Made by a program: the position numbers and the translations under genes
Origin: Primulina eburnea
Lineage: Eukaryota; Streptophyta; Magnoliopsida; Lamiales; Gesneriaceae
DNA: 64,000 bases
Direction: 5' to 3'
Assembly (NCBI RefSeq): GCF_022965805.1
Contig: NW_027331355.1
Span: 1-64,000 of the forward strand
Shown: positions 58,571-64,000 of the stretch, in pieces
How positions within the stretch are numbered: the first letter of the stretch is position 1
How the letters are laid out: the number at the start of each line of letters is the position of its first letter
The notes under the pieces: generated by a model
Database searches by the model: none
Told to the model about the DNA's origin: nothing
The model's input: only the letters and a program-made list of their open reading frames with translations

Positions 58571-59540
58571 TTTATTTTCCTGCTACGGCATCGCCTAGCA
58601 GAGGACCAGAGTGGATGGGGAGAATTAAATTTTATTTTTCCTACTAAGGCATTGTCTAGCAGAGGAGCAGAGGCGGCGAGGAGAAGAATGTTATTTTCCT
58701 GCTAAGGCGTCGCCTAGCAGAGGAGTAGAGAGTGAGGGTGGAGAATCTTTATTTTCCTGCTAAGGCATCACCTAGCAGAGGAGCAGAGTTGGGGATGAGA
58801 AAAATTTTATTTTTCTGCTAAGGCGTCGCCTAGCAGAGGAGTAGAAAGTGAGGGTGGAGAATCTTTATTTTCTTGCTAAGGCATCGCCTAGCAGAGGAGC
58901 GGAGTTGGGGATGAGAATTTTCATTTTCCTGCTAAGGTATCACCTAGAAGAGGAGTTAGAGGGTGAGGAGGTTGAATTTTTATTTTCCTACTGAGGCATC
59001 GCCTAGTAGAGGAGCTAGAGAGTGACATGTGAAATCTTTATTTTCCTGCTAAGGCCCGGCTTAGCAGAAGAGTTAGAGGGTGGAGGTGTTGAATTTCTAT
59101 TTTCCTGCTAAGGTATCACCTAGCAGAGGAGTTAGCGAGTGGAGGTGTTGAATTTCTATTTTCCTGCTAGGGCCCGGCCTAGCAGAGAAGTTAGAGGATG
59201 GAGGTGTTGAATTTTTATTTTCCTGCTAAGGCCCGGCTTAGCAGAGGAGTTAGAGGGTGGAGGTGTTGATTTTATTTTCCTGCTAAGGCATCGCCTAGCA
59301 GAGGAGTTAGAGGGTGGGCGCGTTGAATTTTATTTTCCTGCTAAGGCATCGCCAAGCAGAGGAGTTAGAGGGTGGGCGCGTTGAATTTTATCTTCCTGCT
59401 ATGGCGTCACCTAACAAAGGAGTTAGAGGGTGGAGATGTTGAGTTTTTATTTTCCTGCTAAGACCCGGCTTAGCAGAGGAGTTAGAGGGTGGAGGTGGTG
59501 AATTGTTATTTTCCTGCTATGGCGTCGCCTAGCAGAGGAG
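58571..59540 (+). repeat. About 17 tandem hairpin repeats, 57-60 bp each
   Basis: Each unit is a version of TATTTTCCTGCTAAGGC plus a short loop plus GCCTAGCAGAGGAG, so CTGCTAAGGC pairs with GCCTAGCAG, followed by a purine-rich spacer. Units begin near 58571, 58631, 58690, 58749 and so on. The hairpin arms stay paired while the spacer drifts, and some loops change (ATC, GTC, CCG). 58381-58570 before the array is ordinary non-coding sequence. Confidence 0.85.
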
Positions 59541-60202
59541 CAGAGTGGAGGGTGAGCGTGGGGGCAGGGGCGAAGCGGGGGCGAGGGTGAGCGTGGGGGC
59601 AGTGGGCGAGGCTATGTATATGAGCGGCAGAGATGGGCTGGGCGAGCGTGGCAGAGGCGTGGAACGCTGTGAAGGAGAGGGCGAGGTGTGGTGTGCGAGG
59701 GCGTGGGGCGAGATGGGCTGGGCGAGCGTGATGGGCGAGCGGCGAGGCTGCGTGTGAGGGCGAGGCTAGAGCGTGGGGCGAGATGGACTAGGCGAGCGTG
59801 AAGGACGAGGCGAGGGTGGAGATGTTGAGTTTTTATTTTCCTGCTAAGACCCGGCTTAGCAGAGGAGTTAGAGGGTGGAGGTGGTGAATTGTTATTTTCC
59901 TGCTATGGCGTCGCCTAGCAGAGGAGCAGAGTGGAGGGTGAGCGTGGGGGCAGGGGCGAAGCGGGGGCGAGGGTGAGCATGGGGGCAGTGGGCGAGGCTA
60001 TGTATATGAGCGGCAGAGATGGGCTGGGCGAGCGTGGCAGAGGCGTGGCACGCTGTGAAGGAGAGGGCGAGGTGTGGTGTGCGAGGGCGTGGGGCGAGAT
60101 GGGCTGGACGAGCGTGATGGGCGAGCGACGAGGCTGCGTGTGAGGGCGAGGCTAGAGCGTGGGGCGAGATGGACTAGGCGAGCGTGAAGGACGAGGCGAG
60201 GG
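59431..60202 (+). repeat. 386-bp tandem duplication with GC-rich block
   Basis: 59431-59816 is repeated at 59817-60202 with very few differences. Each copy has two of the hairpin units and then about 270 bp of GGGCGAG/GAGCGTGGGGCGAGATG motifs. The open frames through it are by-products of the G-rich motif and not credible genes. The GC-rich motif continues, more degenerate, to about 60480. 60481-60562 leads to the LTR and ends in the purine tract GGGAGGGGGAGA. Confidence 0.85.
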
Positions 60203-60562
60203 CGTGATGGGCGAGCGTGAAAAGCGAGGCGAGGGCGTGATGGGCGAGCGGCGAGGATGCGGGGAGGGCGAGGTGAGCGTGGGGCGAGATCGGCAGGGCT
60301 AGCGAGGGGATGTGGGCGAGACTGCGTGTGTGGGGCGAGGCTGTGTATGTGGGCGAGGGTGCTGCGCTGGCGAGGGTGGTGAGGACGGTGCTGTGCAGAT
60401 GAACGCTCGGCGCAGCTGCTGTGATAGCGGGAGCGCCGGGCGCAAGGGCGGTCGAGCGGAGGAGGAGCGTGCGAATGAGGTGTAAGAGGGAGAGTTCAAG
60501 GACAACACAACTAATCGAACTTTGAACCTACGATTCAGTTCGACTTGGGAGGGGGAGACTGG

Positions 60563-60851
60563 TGATACCCCATGGAATACAGGTCCACCAAGGGCCCAGG
60601 TATTCTCCTATAAATATCAGGTTTGAGTGTTAATTCATTCATTCAATATTTTATTCTCAGCAGCACCCTTAGCTGCTCCCCCCATATATCCTCAGTCACT
60701 GAGTTGAGCGTCGGAGGGGCTACGCCAGGACACCCTCCTGGCCCCCTCCTAACGATCTTATTTGTGATTTCAGGCTCAGGGTAATTTCAACACCTGCGTC
60801 TGGACTAGTGACACTTGTTGGGAGCCGACCCTAAATTTCCCGTGAGTATCA
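60563..60851 (+). repeat. Element E second LTR
   Basis: TGATACCCC to GTGAGTATCA, 289 bp, lacking the 54-bp duplication of the first LTR. TATAAATA at 60609-60616. Confidence 0.9.
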
Positions 60852-60852
60852 C

Positions 60853-60949
60853 TTGGCGCCGTCTGTGGGAACACTTGGGTTGAGACGTAGAGATGGTAGC
60901 CAAGAAAGGAAGTAGAAGAGCTACCTCAACATCATCGCGTCCTCATAGG
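60853..60949 (+). pseudogene. Truncated second copy of element E primer site and gag start
   Basis: Repeats 56859-56955: primer site, then ATG 60893 and MVAKKGSRRATSTSSRP, with one residue change. It is cut after about 19 codons at the junction with the tandem array. Confidence 0.85.
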
Positions 60950-60973
60950 GTTAAATTAGTTTTTTAACCCTAT

Positions 60974-63900
60974 CAATATTTAATTAGTTTATTTAATTTT
61001 TCTAAAAATAAAATTGGTTAAGTGTTAAAAGTTATCACTACAACAAGGTTTTCCATCATTAATTTACCATTTAATAATCATAATTTTTTTTTTATCTCAA
61101 ATACATATTATTTCGAAATTACCTTAATTTGAAAGAATTAATATGTTGTAGTTTTCTTCAAAAACCATATGTATATAGTATATCTTGAATTGTCTTCTTA
61201 AAAATTCAAATAAGAGAGCACAAAAATCTATATCTATATATATAAAAGCAGAGTTTTTGCCAAAAATAATAATTTCTCGCCAATATGTCATTTCTAAAAA
61301 AGGAAAGATTTATTATGATTACTGATATAAGTGTACTGCAATAAATGATCACTTCAATTATTGTTTGTATTAATTATATCAGTTCATTTAATTCAATTTT
61401 GAATTTCATTAATTTTATATTAATTCAAATGTAATTTATATATTATATGTTTTTTAATTTTTTTTACTCAAATTAAAACTAAACTCTATTGAAAACATAC
61501 ATTATATTAAAATTTTGTATTGATTATATCAATCAGTTTAATTAAAAACAGTATAAATAAATTTAAAATACAAATTATTGCAATGTTCAGTATCACTCAT
61601 TAAGTAAATCATTCAAAAATAAATTTTTCTATTTTAAGTAATTTCTGCCCAAATTACTTACTAAAAAAGAAATACAATATTTAATTAGTTTATTTAATTT
61701 TTCTAAAAATAAAATTGGTTGAGTGTTAAAAGTTATCACTACAACAAGGTTTTCCAACATTAATTTACCATTTAATAATCATAATTTTTTTTATCTCAAA
61801 TACATATTATTTCGAAATTACCTTAATTTGAAAGAATTAATATGTTGTAGTTTTCTTCCAAAACCATATGTATATAGTATATCTTGAATTGTCTTCTTAA
61901 AAATTCAAATAAGAGAGCACAAAAATCTATATCTATATATATAAAAGCAGAGTTTTTGCCAAAAATAATAATTTTCCGCCAATATGTCATTTCTAAAAAA
62001 GAAAGATTTATTATGATAATTGATATATGTGTACTGCAATAAATGATCACTTCAATTATTGTTTGTATTAATTATATCAGTTCATTTAATTCAATTTTGA
62101 ATTTAATTAATTTTATATTAATTTAAATGTAATTTATATATTATATGTTTTTTAATTTTTTTTACTCAAATTAAAACTAAACTCTATTGAAAACATACAT
62201 TATATTAAAATTTTGTATTGATTATATCAATCAGTTTAATTAAAAACAGTATAAATAAATTTAAAATACAAATTATTGCAATGTTCAGTATCACTCATTA
62301 AGTAAATATTCAAAAATAAAATTTTTCTATTTTAAGTAATTTCTGCCCAAATTACTTACTAAAAAAGAAATACAATATTTAATTAGTTTATTTAATTTTT
62401 CTAAAAATAAAATTGGTTGAGTGTTAAAAGTTATCACTACAACAAGGTTTTCCAACATTAATTTACCATTTAATAATCATAATTTTTTTATCTCAAATAC
62501 ATATTATTTCGAAATTACCTTAATTTGAAAGAATTAATATGTTGTAGTTTTCTTCGAAAACCATATGTATATAGTATATCTTGAATCGTCTTCTTAAAAA
62601 TTCAAATAAGAGAGCACAAAAATCTATATCTATATATATAAAAGCAGAGTTTTTGCCAAAAATAATAATTTCCCGTCAATATGTCATTTCTAAAAAAGAA
62701 AGATTTATTATGATTATTGATATATGTGTACTGCAATAAATGATCACTTCAATTATTGTTTATATTAATTATATCAGTTCATTTAATTCAATTTTGAATT
62801 TAATTAATTTTATATTAATTCAAATGTAATTTATATATTATATGTTTTTTAATTTTTTTTACTCAAATTAAAACTAAACTCTATTGAAAACATACATTAT
62901 ATTAAAATTTTGTATTGATTATATCAATCAGTTTAATTAAAAACAGTATAAATAAATTTAAAATACAAAATATTGCAATGTTCAGTATCACTCATTGAGT
63001 AAATCATTCAAAAATAAAATTTTTCTATTTTAAGTAATTTCTGCTGAAATTACTTACTAAAAAAGAAATACAATATTTAATTAGTTTATTTAATTTTTCT
63101 AAAAATAAAATTGGTTGAGTGTTAAAAGTTATCACTACAACAAGGTTTTCCAACATTAATTTACCATTTAATAATCATAATTTTTTTTATCTCAAATACA
63201 TATTATTTCGAAATTACCTTAATTTGAAAGAATTAATATGTTGTAGTTTTCTTCCAAAACCATATGTATATAGTATATCTTGAATCGTCTTCTTAAAAAT
63301 TCAAATAAGAGAGCACAAAAATCTATATCTATATATATAAAAGCAGAGTTTTTGCCAAAAATAATAATTTCCCGCCAATATGTCATTTCTAAAAAAGAAA
63401 GATTTATTATGATTATTGATATATGTGTACTGCAATAAATGATCACTTCAATTATTGTTTGTATTAATTATATCAGTTCATTTAATTCAATTTTGAATTT
63501 AATTAATTTTATATTAATTCAAATGTAATTTATATATTATATGTTTTTTAATTTTTTTTACTCAAATTAAAACTAAACTCTATTGAAAACATACATTATA
63601 TTAAAATTTTGTATTGATTATATCAATCAGTTTAATTAAAAACAGTATAAATAAATTTAAAATATAAATTATTGCAATGTTCAGTATCACTCATTGAATA
63701 AATCATTTCAAAAATAAATTTTTCTATTTTAAGTAATTTCTGCCCAAATTACTTTCTAAAAAAGAAATACAATATTTAATTAGTTTATTTAATTTTTCTA
63801 AAAATAAAATTGGTTGAGTGTTAAAAGTTATCACTACAACAAGTTTTTCCAACAATAATTTACATTTAATAATCATAATTTTTTTTTTATCTCAAATACA

Positions 63901-64000
63901 TATTATTTCGAAATTACCTTAATTTGAAAGAATTAATATGTTGTAGTTTTCTTCCAAAACCATATGTATATAGTATATCTTGAATCGTCTTCTTAAAAAT
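60974..64000. repeat. 698-bp tandem array, at least 4.3 copies
   Basis: The marker AATCTATATCTATATATATA occurs at 61225, 61924, 62621 and 63320, spaced 699, 697 and 699 bp. The units are highly similar, very AT-rich and without credible genes. The array runs off the window. Each unit has ACTACAACA and TGTTGTAGT about 100 bp apart in opposite sense (63134-63142 and 63239-63247 in one unit). The start TCTATATCTATATATATAAA recalls Helitron 5' ends. Confidence 0.9.

Larger units (their letters stand above)
56515..60949 (+). mobile_element. Gag-only gypsy-type element E with a second partial internal copy
   Basis: LTR (56515-56857), tRNA primer site, gag, tandem-repeat region, LTR (60563-60851), then the primer site and gag start again (to 60949) before the sequence breaks into the 698-bp array. 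The LTR-internal-LTR-internal order indicates unequal recombination between elements or a tandem copy. No protease, RT or integrase is present, so it is non-autonomous (TR-GAG/LARD type). No target duplication can be matched because the right side is truncated. Confidence 0.85.

Noticed and set aside
59545..60508. Glycine/arginine/glutamate-rich frames of about 70 codons on both strands
   Set aside because: They are translations of the simple GGGCGAG motif, open in several frames at once, with no start context or conserved features.
61823..63446. Repeated 75-codon minus-strand frames in the tandem array
   Set aside because: They recur only because the DNA repeats; composition is I/Y/N-rich as expected of AT-rich DNA, and not every unit keeps the frame.
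1..64000. CRISPR array, bacterial operon, tRNA or rRNA genes
   Set aside because: No spaced short direct repeats of CRISPR type and no recognisable RNA gene. The tandem repeats present are hairpin units without unique spacers.

Overview
This is plant nuclear DNA, almost certainly from a eudicot. It holds one intron-bearing NPF/PTR transporter gene with GT-AG introns, set in AT-rich DNA packed with LTR retrotransposons that carry tRNA primer-binding sites, polypurine tracts and 5-bp target duplications. The sense third ORF of element B reminds me of retrotransposon ORFs from Gesneriaceae (Lamiales), but that is memory, not evidence.

Layout. 1-3520 is a near-identical second copy of 43904-47432, ending in a cut-off last exon of the transporter gene. 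3521-23205 is a second, indel-riddled copy of 25648-44921. It repeats the same nested insertions with the same target duplications and even the same LTR-specific differences, so it looks like uncorrected long-read sequence or a mis-joined second representation of one locus. No reading frame there should be trusted. 23206-44940 is the clean version: a Ty1/copia element (A) whose gag is split by a non-autonomous Athila-like element (C, 23450-28437, target duplication GGTAC) and whose reverse transcriptase is split by a roughly 12-kb SIRE/Maximus-type copia element (B, 31064-43009, target duplication ATGAT). 44941-47021 is AT-rich DNA with a possible SKP1-like remnant and a small foldback element.

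47022-49556 (minus strand) is an apparently intact four-exon NPF8/PTR1-type peptide transporter gene. It encodes about 588 residues and has a 60-bp tandem duplication in exon 1. About 600 bp upstream and head-to-head lies a very young copia element (D, 50159-56361, two identical 276-bp LTRs, uninterrupted gag and pol). D sits inside a fragment of the repeat that forms the 698-bp tandem array at 60974-64000. Between them is element E (56515-60949), a gypsy-type element with gag but no pol, whose 3' half is an array of short hairpin repeats and a duplicated GC-rich block.

The most unusual content is in B and D. B carries, after pol, two antisense ORFs of 134 and 132 codons that resemble each other, each with its own TATAAATA box, followed by a long sense ORF. 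D carries a 51-codon, two-membrane-segment ORF with a TATA box just ahead of gag.
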